Positions 1-11,425 of a DNA stretch of 64,000 bases are shown piece by piece. The position numbers and the translations under genes were made by a program. Origin of the DNA: Diphasiastrum complanatum (Eukaryota; Streptophyta; Lycopodiopsida; Lycopodiales; Lycopodiaceae); assembly GCA_029204225.1 (NCBI GenBank), contig CM055107.1, positions 9,855,472 through 9,919,471 of the forward strand, in the 5' to 3' direction. Each line of letters starts with the position of its first letter. Position 1 is the stretch's first letter. The notes under the pieces are model-generated. The model was not told the origin of the DNA and ran no database searches. It saw nothing but the letters and a program-made list of their open reading frames with translations.

Positions 1-15
1 TCAGACTTAACCAAC

Positions 16-294
16 TTAAAGTTCCGAAAACCAACATTGAGATCCAACCTGGCGCCGTGCCAGATCGGGGGTCCCGATGTGGGTGACTTCCCTCCAAGCA
101 AGCCGCCCGACGTACTGACAAGCTTCACAGAACTCAGTTTCTGGCTTTGAAATCTTGAGACTTGTGACTATGTCTTTTCTACTCATGTCATACAGGCTCC
201 GCATGTTCAAATGATACATTCTCCTATAAGAAGAGGGTGGAGAGAGGGTGGCATGTCTTGTCATGATGCTTTGTTCTTCCATGATAAGGAGCAT
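16..294 (-). pseudogene. Ty1/copia integrase zinc-finger fragment
   Basis: This short minus-strand frame of 92 codons reads HLNMRSL, a spacer, then FCEACQYVGRL. That is the second half of the HHCC zinc finger (GAG-pre-integrase region) just before the integrase core of copia polyproteins. No protease or catalytic core is seen next to it, and the window edge cuts the rest. It belongs to a different copia family from those further right, whose corresponding text is CESCALSKSHRLPY. It is a relic, not a gene. The identification rests on one motif, so confidence is moderate. Confidence 0.5.
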
Positions 295-554
295 TTAAGG
301 GGTCCACCTAATCATGTCACCCATCCCATTCATTATCCATGCACCATAAAACATTTTGTCATATGGTTAGTGGTAGTTATACATGTAACAAAAATTTATG
401 TCATGATAGATATGAGCTTAATGCATGTTGAGATTTAGAGGTAGTGGATGTAAAGTAGTATAAGAGTTTAACTAGTGATGTCTATAGATAAATAATTATT
501 CGAACAGTATGTAAGATGGCTAATGCATGTTTCTATAACTCATTTTTGTTCAGT

Positions 555-932
555 CATTAGAGGAGTTTTGAGTTCCAAAAAGACCCTTTAAGAATTCGTG
601 CAAGATGCTTTTTTTATTATTAAAATATTATAACACTAATACTTTTGACTTGCCATAACTTTCTAATCGTAGCTCAAAAGTATGTCAACTAACATATCAT
701 TGGAAAGTCCTTGTCGAGCGCTTTCCAATGCACCAAACTCTGCTAAATTTAGACTTGCCACTAAAAAGTTATGCCATTTTTAGTATGGAATCAAAATGTG
801 GACTCAAATAGTTACATTACGTAGATTTCAAATTTGAGTGTTTTGATTGGTGTATGTGTAAGAAAAATTTGAGAAAAAATATAAAAGAAATCTTTACAAA
901 GGGTCTTTTTTGGATTTAGAACTCCTCTAATG
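555..932. mobile_element. MITE-like element with inverted ends
   Basis: Positions 555-590 (starting CATTAGAGGAGTTTTGAG) pair with the reverse complement of about 897-932 (ending CTCCTCTAATG). This gives imperfect terminal inverted repeats of roughly 35 bp around about 300 bp of AT-rich, non-coding DNA. A TA immediately outside GAGGAG at both ends would fit a Tc1/mariner (Stowaway-like) target duplication, but this is palindromic and not conclusive. An inner hairpin (CATTGGAAAG ... CTTTCCAATG, about 698-730) lies in the middle. No open frame is present. Confidence 0.6.
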
Positions 933-1730
933 GAAAGTGACAATTTCAATTTTCAAAGATAGCTTTATATGTTGATTGGAATCATATCTTTTTGTTTGTT
1001 GGAACCTTGAGGGATCTCCTCTCCCGCAACTAGGTGTTCCAGTAAGCTATTCAATAGAGGGGTAAATCTAAATGAGCTATATTATTCATGTTTGTTCCTA
1101 GCTAGGATGGTGTGTTGCAACTACCCTAATAGCACAACCTCACTCCTATGTTCCCAAGGAGGCTAAGATGAGTTTTCCCCTTGATTCTTAACAATTATGC
1201 ATTTATCACAGAGGAACAATGCACGATAATACAATACATATTCTAAAATATGCTTATGATTATTCAACTTTAGCTACAGTCCGTAGCATAACAATCAGTC
1301 CGTAGCATAACAATCATTCGAAAGTCTCATTGTCTCAATAGCATATTCAGTTATTACATTGAATCAACAAGCAACAAGCTACACTTAAAATATAAGTGTA
1401 CCATCATAGATGCAGATTTTAGGCAGCAAAAGTTAACTATGTGGTAGACCTTTATTGGACTAGCTCAAAGATCTCGCACATGTGAGAGCGCATCTACGAG
1501 ATCTCACCTTCAAAACTCATAGCACAAAAGAAAATCGAAGGCTTTTGGAAAATACATATGAAAGCTTCTAGAAGGTCACATATGAAGTAATTATAAAATA
1601 CAAGCCATCTTGAACCTACAAATGTATTTAATAAAGGTGACACATTATGAGGGTTCTTTTCATGTGGTGTGGCACTCCGGAGGTGTCTTCTAGGACATCT
1701 TATGACAAGAGCACTCGATACGCCTAGTAT
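933..1730. other. No recognised feature
   Basis: AT-rich DNA without a convincing coding frame. The only structure seen is a small tandem duplication of about 19 bp (CAGTCCGTAGCATAACAAT, twice) near 1276-1313. Confidence 0.5.
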
Positions 1731-1951
1731 GTCAACTTGCAACCTCCATGCTTATGCATGAAGATGGTGGGAGATGAAGGAGAGTGAAAATAATTCAAGA
1801 GCTTGCATGACAACATGTGAGCATCCCTGTGCCCAGCGATGTCAACTTGCAACCTCCATGCTTATGCATGAAGATGGCGGGAGATGAAGAGGAGAGTGAA
1901 AATAATTCAATAGCTTTCATGACGACATGTTAACATCCTCCCTCTACCAAC
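1731..1951. repeat. Two-copy tandem repeat, period about 110 bp
   Basis: The segment starting GTCAACTTGCAACCTCC at 1731 is repeated at 1841 with few changes, including the small palindrome ATGCTTATGCATGAAG and the purine-rich text that follows it. The two units are head to tail. No coding function is apparent. Confidence 0.8.
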
Positions 1952-4410
1952 AGTCTTATCTTATTACTTTTTATGCACATATGCACATAGCCACAAAAGG
2001 AATGGAGATGAATATCATACGGAAACAGGCCAATAATGAAATTATGTACTCATAAACGAGAGAGACTGCAATGCCCTGCATGTGAATTTGTGAATGCGAA
2101 CACAACCTGGGTGACCCACCTGAAATCTAAACCTGAAATTTACACCATACATGGCTGAGCATTGCAAAAATCTTGATAAGATTCAATCACCAAACGGTGG
2201 GGATTGTCGGCCACTGGTCAGTCTCAAGATTACGGCCATAAATTTGCAATGTCGTGAAAGATCATGTGCTTCACTTAGCGATGTAGCGGCTGCGGCCTGC
2301 AACCGACAAGATCAGCAACTGACAATGGTTGTTCAACCTCTAATAACCTGACTTTAGAGCTAATTGCCATCTATTCTCATGTTGTTTTGTTCTTTTTGGA
2401 GATGCAGCATCTGCCAGCATCCATATCAAATTCGGCTACGTGGAAAGTAGATGAGAAATCTGGGTGAACTGATAAAGAACCACTCTTTCAAATAGTAGCT
2501 TTATTGGGGTTTGAGTGGTTACTCTTAGACCGTGAGCTTGCTTGGAAATCAAATGTCGGTGCATACAGAGCTTCCGTGTGTGGACCTAATACGACGAAAT
2601 AAGATAAATTTATTTTGCACCCCAACACCGGTCAGGGCCCCGGTCAACCAATGTAACCCACAACCAACTCACAATAATTAGGTGACTCTCAATAAAACAT
2701 TAATAGCTAATCTGCTAAAAGCTAAAACCAATTAGTTCAAGAGCATGAATAAAAAGGTCTTATGCATATAAACCAAAAGCATGAGTACAAGGTTTTCAGC
2801 TTTTCTATGTCGTTGTGATTGGGGATTTTATATTCGCGTGGACCTTTCTGATTGCACGGAAAGGTGTCTAGTCTGCAACTCATATGCGGTGGGCTTTTCG
2901 TGTAGCATTCAAGCTGCCCCGTAAAAGCAACTCTTCACAAATCAGGATCTAGGTGTATTTTCTTACCCATATAATTATAAGCTCAGCACTTCAACTATAC
3001 CAAACCAACTTTTTGATTCTGATAAATACATGAAACAGCTACTGTAAAATACACTCTTCTTATATTAATTTTATAAATGCTCCACGCTAATTTAGGCAGA
3101 TTATAGCCAAGTAGAGTCAAGTGGTCTTCAATGAGACGACTCAAATCTGCAAGACCTAGTGAAAGGCGGCTAAGGCGGCTACAATCTCAAAATTGTAGCA
3201 ACTCAAAAACGTTATCAAGTTTCGACCAGCTATACCCACCCACGGGCCACCTCCGAGAGCTAGAAGTTTCCAATCAGGCTGAGAAAATTTGGTGCAAATA
3301 TATTTCGCCTAACTCAGGTGAGCAGACCGTTGCTGAAATAGACAAGTAATTTAAGTACTCATTCTATAATATATATCCTTCAGCACCTTTAAGAAAGTTC
3401 CAAAACTGATTTGTAGCTGACCACACAAGGTTTGTGGGTTACGATCATCTCCACTTCATGACGTCTTCAGAAATTTCTCACGCGGACTCACAGATCTAGA
3501 AGGTTCATCAGAAATTTTCGGAATTCATGCGGAGAGGAAATGAGTTGTGGAAAAATTCCAGCCACACGATGCAGTGCACGAGAAAGGCATCATGTGCCCA
3601 GGTCGTGCTAGTGTAAGACAAGGTGGAACCAAGGAAAACGATCGCTTCCGCGGTGCATTGTTTATGCTGAGTGTAAACAGTGAGCAATTTTTCATTAGTA
3701 TGATACAATGTGCTATGGCAGTAAACTATTGGTTACAGAACTGGAGCAGCGATAATAGACAGCTTGTGTACCGTTTGTAGATTTGATGATATGTAATCAC
3801 TTAATCTTATAATGAATATTGAGTCCATTTAAGAATATAAAACATGGTGCATCATTGCATCCCTGTGATCTCATACGACAATAAGTACATGTGTGACAAT
3901 GGACAGATGTTTGTTTTATCTTCTACTTACCGGGTGCGAATCAACAAAGGTTCATTCAAAAGCATCCATTTTCAATAAGAATCAATGTAATGCTTGGCTG
4001 AATGATAAACTTAAAAATTGCCCTTCCATGATTTGAAAGTTAACTTTAAAAATTCAAATCTCATGCTAGTTTTAAAATTTTAGAAATTTACTCTAAAATA
4101 AAAAAGGAATATATGTATAAGTGGTTGAAAGGTTCATACACAAAGGAAGCAGATGCCCTTTACATACACATTCACAAACCAAATTAATAATTATTAGCCA
4201 AACACATGTCATAAAAATAACATGAAATACAAATTGTATATAAACAAAAAGAGAGATACAAATTATGTAACAAAAATTTACCCTTGGATGTACGCCTTGT
4301 GCCGCAAGATGATCAGCCAAGGCACTATGGCCTTGGCGATATCCAATATTGTACTCGGCATTTGTATACTTACGCCCATAATCTCCAACCTACATCAACA
4401 CAAATCGATG
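1952..4410. other. No recognised gene
   Basis: Intergenic-looking AT-rich DNA. Short open frames exist (for example 3131-3349 and 3547-3780), but none shows a motif I recognise, and opposite-strand frames of similar length overlap them. A hairpin-forming CCAAGGCACTATGGCCTTGG lies at about 4317-4336, just before the U1 repeat. Confidence 0.5.
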
Positions 4411-4568
4411 ATAAGATTCATAGTTCATTGTTTCATATTTTTGCATGCAAATTACGAATGGCGCCATCAAATAAGTCGTGCTCCTCAATCGACTCTGTGC
4501 TTCTATTCAACGAGACGGATGATAATGGATTATGGGTGCCAAGAAAATATTCATAAAACTCTTGGGTT

Positions 4569-5755
4569 TTGATGCATCCATCATCAAGAGGAGTATTTCG
4601 AAAAAGGAAAAGGTCAAAACTATCATTTCGATCTTATTGGAAGGCCAGAATTTTGGATTTAAGAGCATCATTAGGAGGAAAATCTATTTCTGAAATTCTA
4701 GTCCAACATGTATATATGCATTCAGAGATAAATGTGCAAGGATTCAACCATCAAGATCACAAAAAAAGCAACTGTGAGTATTGATATTTTTGATACTTTG
4801 ATTTTTGTCATTCATAAATATCTAATAGTAAATTTGCCAATCTGATCATTTTTCTCTTGCAGATTTATATCCATCCAACATAAATGAATGGGAGCTGAGT
4901 GGATCTTTAACAGGTGTGTTAGATGTTATTCACACTAATATTGGACAGCTGCAATATCGAGGTAGAACTGCAAAAGATCTAGCTGATAGTGGGATCTTTT
5001 TTTATGAATCAATGTACATTCCTAATAGAAAAGAAAATTTTGGACAAATAGTACCAATTACATTTCCTAGTTTTGAAACTGATGAATGGATTGCACCAGA
5101 TGCTACAATTTCAGAATCATTTCCTTGCAAGATATATAATGATGTAAACAAATCATTAAAAATGAGCACGAGATCAAAAACAGTCAGATTGAGTTGGTTT
5201 ATTTCCTTGAATATATATTTGTGGAACTTTTTCATGTGTCAATGTACACAAAACCCCAATGATGTTTGTATGCAAAAATTTGTCAGATAGTTTATTATTT
5301 GAACTTATGGATGAAGGCTGGAACAAAAGATCAGATGGAGAAATAGAATGCATCTTCCATGTGCTTCTGTTATCAAATTGAAAAACAAATGTTGAGCTTA
5401 TGTTTCCATTATCAAAGATGGAAAGAAAATAAAGGTAAATGGGTGCCACTCGATCAAGACTTGGAAGCTAGTGGACATTGAAAACAAAAAAATATTGAAA
5501 TTATATACAATGATGTCGTTTTGACATGTGTTGAGGTGGAAGAAAATTGGAGTCTAAACTACATCCGACGGGAACTATTGCTCCTACAAGATGATGTACT
5601 TTCAGACTTCAGATTTAATTTCAATGGTAAACTCGTAAGTAACTGTAAACACTCGATCTTTTATGAATAGTTTCTAATACAAACTCTGTACTAATTCTAA
5701 CTAACTTTGTATTAGTTTTATGCAAGTACGTAAAAGACATGAGCTCGAGATCAAA
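4569..5755 (+). pseudogene. Gene alpha, copy 1: unknown spliced gene remnant
   Basis: Function not recognised. An exon (4569-4773) ends at a good donor (GTGAGT). The intron 4774-4862 ends in TTTTTCTCTTGCAG, and joining there keeps the frame into a second exon whose open part runs to 5290. A third stretch (about 5480-5634, with text like VEVEENWSLNYIRREL) ends at another donor (GTAAGT at 5635) with an acceptor near 5726. The same exons and introns occur in U2. The last exons resemble a small ubiquitin-like fold in spacing, which is weak inference only. In U1 a stop at 5288 and later frameshifts break the frame before the final domain. Confidence 0.5.
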
Positions 5756-6000
5756 TGCAGAGATATTGGCGAAACAATCCAATTTATGGAAGAACATTGA
5801 GATTCAATATCAGCAAATACATGCCAATCATCATGTCTTTTTATCATTATAGAAAAATTGCATTCTTGTATTAGACTATGGACACAAGCTGATTGTAAGA
5901 ATCTATTGTGATATCAACAAATAAAACCCATAAACGGGTTGTTTACAAGTAAAATGATTGTATCTTTTTTTTTTATGTCTCTCTATTTACAAATAGACCT

Positions 6001-7697
6001 CTATTCAATCAATTTTTCTATATTTTCTATATCAGTATTAGGAACTGATAAGGCAACAGCTCTTTCTATAATCTCGCCCTCCTCTGTTTCGAGAAGGGCC
6101 TCAATGCCTTTTAAGACAAGAGGAATATCTGCTACAAATGCCTTCCTCTGTTTTTTTATTCCTTTTCGATCATATAAAATAAGATCTGCATCTTGAGAAA
6201 CCTGAAAGGCTGTTAATGCAGGAGTAGCTTCCTTTTGAGGGCCTTCGATTGTAGGTGCAACGCTTACTCCGTACTGGGCATAGATTCTGATCAACTCTTG
6301 TCGAAATCTATATACATCATCAGGAATATACGGCTCAAGAACGAACTATCATCACAAAACACGAGAATCAGCAAATTACAAACAATGATAGTAATAAAAT
6401 ATGAATCAGAATGAAATGAACTACAAATGAATAGAATATTACCTTTTCAATATCTACATTCGTTTGTAAATTATATCACTCAAAAAATAGCTTCATATTG
6501 TACAGGACGAACCATGCATAACTAAAAGCGTCTTTTTGTAATACACACTGCATATATAGAACGAAAATTAGTAATATTATAATAGAAATTTTATTTGTGC
6601 TACGACGATACATTTGAATTATAAAATAAATACTTGCATATCAGAGATAAATTGAATATACCTTGAGAGATTTAATGGTTATCTCTCCAATTGAAGTTGA
6701 CGTTGTCGGTATTTCTCGAACAACATCATGAAGTGGAAAATCAAATTCTCTATGTGTATTTGCAGTTGAGTTTAATTTTACACATAGAAAATTTGATATT
6801 CCCTCCTTATTTATCTCTACAAAAAGAATGTTTAGGCTCCAATGTCGACTGCAACAACCAAAATACAAATATTGATAAATTCATATTTATGAAAAAATTC
6901 CGTTTTTATTAAAGCAATGAAGCATGCAACAATCCAGATTAAAGCAACAAAAACAAAAGAACAATCCTTACTTATTTTCATATGGAATCAAATAGAATTT
7001 CGCCATAGGACTGCACTCAATAAAATAGACAGCCTTCTCAAAATTGGCTTCTTTCGCCTTTACCGCTCCCATGAAAAATGGACTAACTGCAAAAACTGTA
7101 CCATGGGAATCGAAACTAATACTATTTTGCAAAAAAGAAACTTCAGCCTCTACTATTGCATCTGAAATTCTGAGATTTTATCTTTTAGCTCGGCACAAAA
7201 TTTGGGACCCAATCTAAAGCCTTTACGTATATCTGGAAGAAAAAAATCAAAAAAGTTGCCGAGGAGATCAATTTTGTTAGCTAGGTAGGCCTCGTATTGA
7301 TTATAATGGTCAGAATAAAAAAAACTGGGCTAGATCGTATGGAATTCTCAGAAAAAGATTATGTACATGAGCAAAAATAGAAGTGGAAACAATATTTATA
7401 AATTTCTCTGTCAATTTGTCTAGCTCCTCTTGGGTAATCAACACTTTTGGTGATAAAACCTACTGAGGAGCTGGACAATTAACAAGAAAAAGAATGGGTG
7501 AAGATTCTCGATCTGAGTTAGATTCTCCAGCATTTGACTCAGAGCTCAAGAAGACATGGGATCTCTTGGTCAAAATATGTCTAGGAGGAAGGGAAGCAGC
7601 TGGCCTTTGAGATCCAACTTTCTTGGGGACAAGCTGCTTTCTCTTCCTCCTAGAGGTAGTAGGCACGTCGATTCTATCCAGAGGCAGGTCTCTGGAG
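6001..7697 (-). pseudogene. Gene beta, copy 1: C-terminal exons, H3 part missing
   Basis: Minus-strand exons read from right to left. First comes a basic, Ser/Pro-rich linker (about 7460-7697, with SRRKRKQ and a conserved VLSPKVLIT), then a conserved block (about 6973-7165, with SFDSHGTVF and YFIECSPMAK). Next are short exons near 6660-6860 and 6430-6540, and a last exon (6001-6340) with YRFRQELIRIYAQYGV and a stop at 6001. Splice signals are visible, for example acceptor TGTTGCAG near 6855 and acceptor GATGATAG near 6345. The family is unknown to me. The start is lost because V replaces everything upstream of 7697; in U2 the same linker continues into an H3-like domain. At least one 1-base deletion near 7165 breaks the frame. 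Confidence 0.55.
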
Positions 7698-8085
7698 CAC
7701 GCAAATTTCGACATCCACGTCTGACATATTCTTAAAAATTTCATAATCCATCGCAATCCAACACGTCGAGGTCCGATGTCCCAGTAGAAAATCCGAAAAT
7801 CAGAGTCCGGCGATCGAGAAATATGGGCGGCAACCAATTTTTCAAATGCACATCGGAGTCCGACATGTCGGATTTCGACTTGCAGATGTGGATATGACCT
7901 ATCATAGATTTTTTTTTAAAGATACGTGTAATCCGACGTGTGTCGGATTTTGACGTCCACGTCGGCAAGCCAAAAAGTTGTCCATGGAATCTGGCACATT
8001 TGTCCGGACCTGAATGGACACGGACGTCGGATTTCGACGTGTTTCGAGGCCGTCGAATTCCGACGTCTATTTCAGTCTTCCAATT
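7698..8085. repeat. Left subterminal repeat array of V
   Basis: Multiple copies of a CGTCGGATTTCGACGT-like palindrome and half sites, for example GTCGGATTTCGACTTG near 7868, CCGACGTGTGTCGGATTTTGACGTCC near 7933-7957 and GACGTCGGATTTCGACGTG near 8022-8040. The array has its counterpart at 9675-10110. Confidence 0.75.
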
Positions 8086-8149
8086 TGCACGATCCAGTGC
8101 CTTCTCTTTCACTTTGTCTTTTGCAGATTTGAGCGTCTTTGGAGCGATT

Positions 8150-8640
8150 GAGGGCCATTGAGGACGATCAGTGCTTGAGGGCTTGAGGGCTTGAAGATCA
8201 ATGCTTGAAGTTGCTTGAAAATCAGTGCTTGAAGATCATTGTTTGAGGTTGGTGCTTGATTTTTGTTTGTTTGTTTGTTTGAGGTTGATGTTTGTTTGTT
8301 TGTTTTAAGAGGAGATAGAGAGTGTGAAAGATAAAAAGAGATGGAGAGAGAGTGTGTGTGTCTGTGTGTCTGTGTGTTTTTAAATTTTGCATTGATTTAA
8401 AATGGTTTTGAATGGTCATGTAATAGACTATTAATATTATTTAAGATAGTAGATTTAGGATTATTAGATTTGTAATTTGTGAGAGAGAAAGAGAGAGAAG
8501 AGGTGAAGTGTAGATGTATGGTTGAAGATAGATTTCTATAATGGATTGTGAAAGTGTTTATAATAGATTAATTTTTTATAGTGTTTATAATAGATTGTTA
8601 AAATTATTTAAGATAATGTTTAACATTTTGCATTGATATA
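8150..8640. repeat. GCTTGA minisatellite and mixed GT/GA-rich repeats
   Basis: Repeats of GCTTGARGATCARTGCTTGA type (about 8168-8255), then TTTG repeats (8260-8305), then GA and GT runs followed by TTTTGCATTGATTTAAAATGG. The last piece resembles the text that separates microsatellite runs at 40360-40400, so the two regions share an origin. Confidence 0.6.
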
Positions 8641-8991
8641 CGAACACCAGATAAATACAAGATTCAGAAAGATGCTACGGCCGCTAGGATGCATGGGATA
8701 GGCAATTCTAGGTTGGGCTCGAGCGGAAAGGCGGGATTGCAAGCAAGCATGGTAAGTGAACTTACACTACTCTTATAGTTTATTTTGATTTCATATGTTT
8801 TTATTTATTAATATGCATTATGACTAGCTGCTTCAACGTAATCTCAACTTAAATTGAATGCATGGATAGTTGGTGGACTATGGACATCTGCCAACTAAGG
8901 AGGAATACGAATATGCCTACAGGGAATCGTACGACACATTAGTCGACAAACTAAAGAGCGAGGGTCATCCTCCAAATGTAAGTACTAGTTT
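8640..8991 (+). pseudogene. V: plant En/Spm-type transposase-like exons
   Basis: Two exon-like pieces separated by an intron (donor GTAAGTGAAC near 8751, acceptor near 8868). The first reads ARMHGIGNSRLGSSGKAGLQ. The second begins VDYGHLPTKEEYEYAYRESY and ends at a further donor GTAAGTACTAG near 8979. This style of sequence is seen in the plant transposase (Ptta/En/Spm) family, which fits the CACTA-like ends. No upstream start or downstream exon could be followed, so this is a fragment. Confidence 0.4.
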
Positions 8992-9668
8992 TTGTATTCA
9001 TACTAATGTGGTTTGTATCATGACGTCAATTTTATTTAATTCAAGACGATCAAGTATTAAATATTAATGTAGTTTGTTTGCTTGTGTTCATGCAAACTGG
9101 ATGTCACAACAACGACGAGTAGATTGGGTTTATAAATTCTAGTTGATGTTAGATTTAGAAAGACTCGTGCGACATTAAAGCACAAATTTTGTAATACATT
9201 GATTCATATTATGAAAATATTATTATTGCAAATGATCGTGCTATATTGCCATTGCTTTTATATGTGCAATGTTCTTTTTTTCAAAAATTGCAATGTCAAA
9301 TTTAGGGATGTGGATTGACGTAATAACCAACTAAGAAATTAAAACTATGTGCAATGTCGGATTTCAAAACAACAATCAATATCATGTCTAAAAATCTAAA
9401 TGAAATTTATGATGTGCACAAAGCAATGCAATAAAGTATTGTCATTCATAATGAACATGAAATAATACAATAAAATTTAAAATGAAAAGTAGTTTAAGAA
9501 TGAAAAGTACCTCATGCTTAGTTTGTTGTTTGATCCAAATGTTGAATGCAACTCAAAAATATTGTTTTAAAAATGATTCACGAACATCGCTTCTCCAAGA
9601 ACTCAGCTCCAAGAACAGCCCGATAAAAATGCGTGCTCTATTTTTTATGCATTTTTTATTTTTTTTAC

Positions 9669-10130
9669 CTAATTTGGGTCGTCGGAATCCGACGTCCTTA
9701 CGCGTCGGATAGACGTCGGACATTTTTCTTTATCATTCTGTTAACAAACGTCGGATTCCAACAACTTTATGGAACGTCGGATTCCGACGTCCAAGCATAC
9801 GTCGGATGTTCGTCGGACATCCGTCGGTGAAATTTTGACATCATTCTATGTTTACACACGTCAAAATCCGACTGAATTCCGAGACGTCGCAATGAGACAT
9901 CCACATCAGAGCGTTTGCGATGTCTTTGGATGTCGTAATGCGACATCCATGTAGGACGTCGCAATGTGACGTCCATGTCAGATCAGGTTTATGTCATCGG
10001 CAAAATATGTTTTAAAATCTGGCACCTTGTGCCTATCGGAATGCGACATTTTTTAAAGTCGTCGGATTCCAACGACCTTATAGCGACGTGTTATTCTAAT
10101 GTCCGCAATGAATTAAAAAAAAAAAATCTC
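9669..10130. repeat. Right subterminal repeat array of V
   Basis: Dense copies of GTCGGATTCCGACGTC and its half sites between TCGTCGGAATCCGACGTCC (near 9681) and GTCGTCGGATTCCAACGAC (near 10060). Some units are changed to ACGTCGCAATGNGACATCC. Both orientations occur, so many units are near-perfect palindromes. Confidence 0.75.
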
Positions 10131-10290
10131 ACGATTCATGTCGCAAATCGCGGCGGGTGTTGTTGTGCCTTCTATAACTAAGGGCCCTGGTGTAAAGGCA
10201 TTTTCTGATATATATCTCAGATTTAAATCCTTGCTCAGTACTCCACTATTCAGATCTCAGAATAAGGACATGATTCATTATTAGGACCTG

Positions 10291-10722
10291 GTGGCACTCG
10301 ACAAGCATATCTATAAAGCTAAGCTTGACATAATGTTTACCAAGTTACATAATGATTTCAAGTCTGTAGATGAGTGCCCCATTCATAATAAAAAATGTAG
10401 ATTTGTTGATTTTCAATCTACTTTTGTTTTTATCCTTTTGTTAAATATTTTTGACGATTCGGAGGCTGTGCCCTCCACTTCTGAAGCAACTTCTTCTAGT
10501 GGTACAAAGTCTGAAAAGTCAAAGATTGTAGATATAGATTTTTTTTTATTGATACGAGTGTTAATTTAGATGATTGTTCTGATTTTGATCCTGCTCAAAA
10601 TAGGGCTACTTTTATAGGCCCTAGAACACCCACTACCCTTTTCTCCTTTTGACAAATCTTTGATCACTTTGCCTACTTATAATATAGGTAATAATTTCTT
10701 TTTGACAATATCGGATATATCG
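10291..10722 (+). pseudogene. T1 plus-strand gene, first part (unknown)
   Basis: An open stretch beginning MALDKHIYKAKLDIMFTKL runs to a stop at 10567. A neighbouring frame then carries on with DTSVNLDDCSDFDPAQNR to the copia A insertion point, so one frameshift is present. After removing A, the reading continues at 16733 with DLFYFTEVGTLCILSKELDE. T2 carries a more degraded copy of the first part (38960-39230). The acidic, Ser-rich text (VPSTSEATSSSGTKSEKSK) looks like a linker. No family recognised. Confidence 0.45.
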
Positions 10723-11413
10723 TGTGAAAAATTGCCTACATTGGCAAATCTAGCCATGTAGAATATTGTACATTTTGTCAATATTGTTTGTTGGTTACTT
10801 GAATGGCCAAAGTGCCACTTGTACATACACACCTAAAGTAGGTTACCACGAGTCAAGAGGAGTGGTTGTGTCTATTTGGTAGTGATTCCTACTTTGTAGG
10901 ATCTAGACCATGATTTATGATGAGATTTGTACCTACCATGCACCTACCAAGCATGACTCTTGGATCTAGGCTAGGGTTTTCACATTAGGGCAAGAAAGTG
11001 GAGTCTACTTCCTTATTACATGCTGGATTTTCACCTAACTTTGCAAAGGAAGTGTGTTTTACTATGTATTTCCATTCTCCATAGTGAGAAGATAGAAACT
11101 TTTTGGAGCCTCAAGGAGAAACTCGAGTTTCCTCTCATTGTATGGTGATTACTCTATTTTTCCAATGAAACCCAGCTTTGACACTTTTTAAACACTGTCT
11201 ACAGGCCGTACTACAGCCTTATTTCCACACGTGTGGAGTTGGATTAGACTATTTGATCAATGCTTTGATTGTCTCTACTTGTTTCCTATCAAGCTGCTAA
11301 ACTAGATCTTGTTTTCTGATGACTAGTTTCTGATAGATTGTTTAACAAGCATACAATCACCTTGTGGATCATTCAAAGATCCATTTATGGTCCTTAGTAC
11401 TGTACTTTTCACA
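10723..11413 (+). repeat. Copia A 5' LTR
   Basis: Begins TGTGAAAAATTGCC and ends ACTTTTCACA, directly followed by the primer site. Contains the palindrome CCACACGTGTGG at 11225-11236. Differs from the 3' LTR at seven positions by my count. Confidence 0.95.
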
Positions 11414-11425
11414 TGGTATCAGAGC
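11414..11425 (+). other. Copia A primer binding site
   Basis: TGGTATCAGAGC immediately after the LTR, complementary to the 3' end of plant initiator Met tRNA. It primes minus-strand DNA synthesis. Confidence 0.9.

Larger units (their letters stand above)
4411..7697. repeat. Repeat U, copy 1 (U1), carries two gene remnants
   Basis: This 3.3 kb segment is a direct-orientation relative of 32980-36247 (U2). Similarity starts at ATTCATAGTTCATTGTTTC and continues without large gaps to TCTCTGGAG at 7697. There U1 is cut by element V, while U2 runs on into a histone H3-like domain. The pair contains the 3' parts of two convergent genes with matching introns. No terminal repeats are seen, so it may be a segmental duplication rather than a transposon. 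Confidence 0.8.
7698..10167. mobile_element. Element V, CACTA-like with palindromic subterminal arrays
   Basis: A unit between the cut end of U1 (7697) and the left end of T1 (10168). Both flanks, about 7698-8080 and 9670-10130, are packed with versions of GACGTCGGATTCCGACGTC in both orientations. This is the arrangement expected of subterminal repeats in CACTA (En/Spm) elements. The left end CGCAAATTTCGACATCCACG resembles the reverse complement of the right end (CGCGATTTGCGACATGAATCG), but the canonical CACTA ends are not seen. A transposase-like exon lies in the middle. The element name is inference. Confidence 0.5.

Noticed and set aside
16-294. A host gene at the left edge
   Set aside because: The CEACQ pattern is a copia integrase finger; nothing else supports a host gene.
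3131-3780. Possible small genes at 3131-3349 and 3547-3780
   Set aside because: No motif, no splice or conservation evidence, similar-length frames on both strands.
5174-5449. Antisense frames within U1 (5002-5235, 5174-5449)
   Set aside because: They overlap the exon of gene alpha on the other strand, have no motif and are not kept in U2 except as a mirror.
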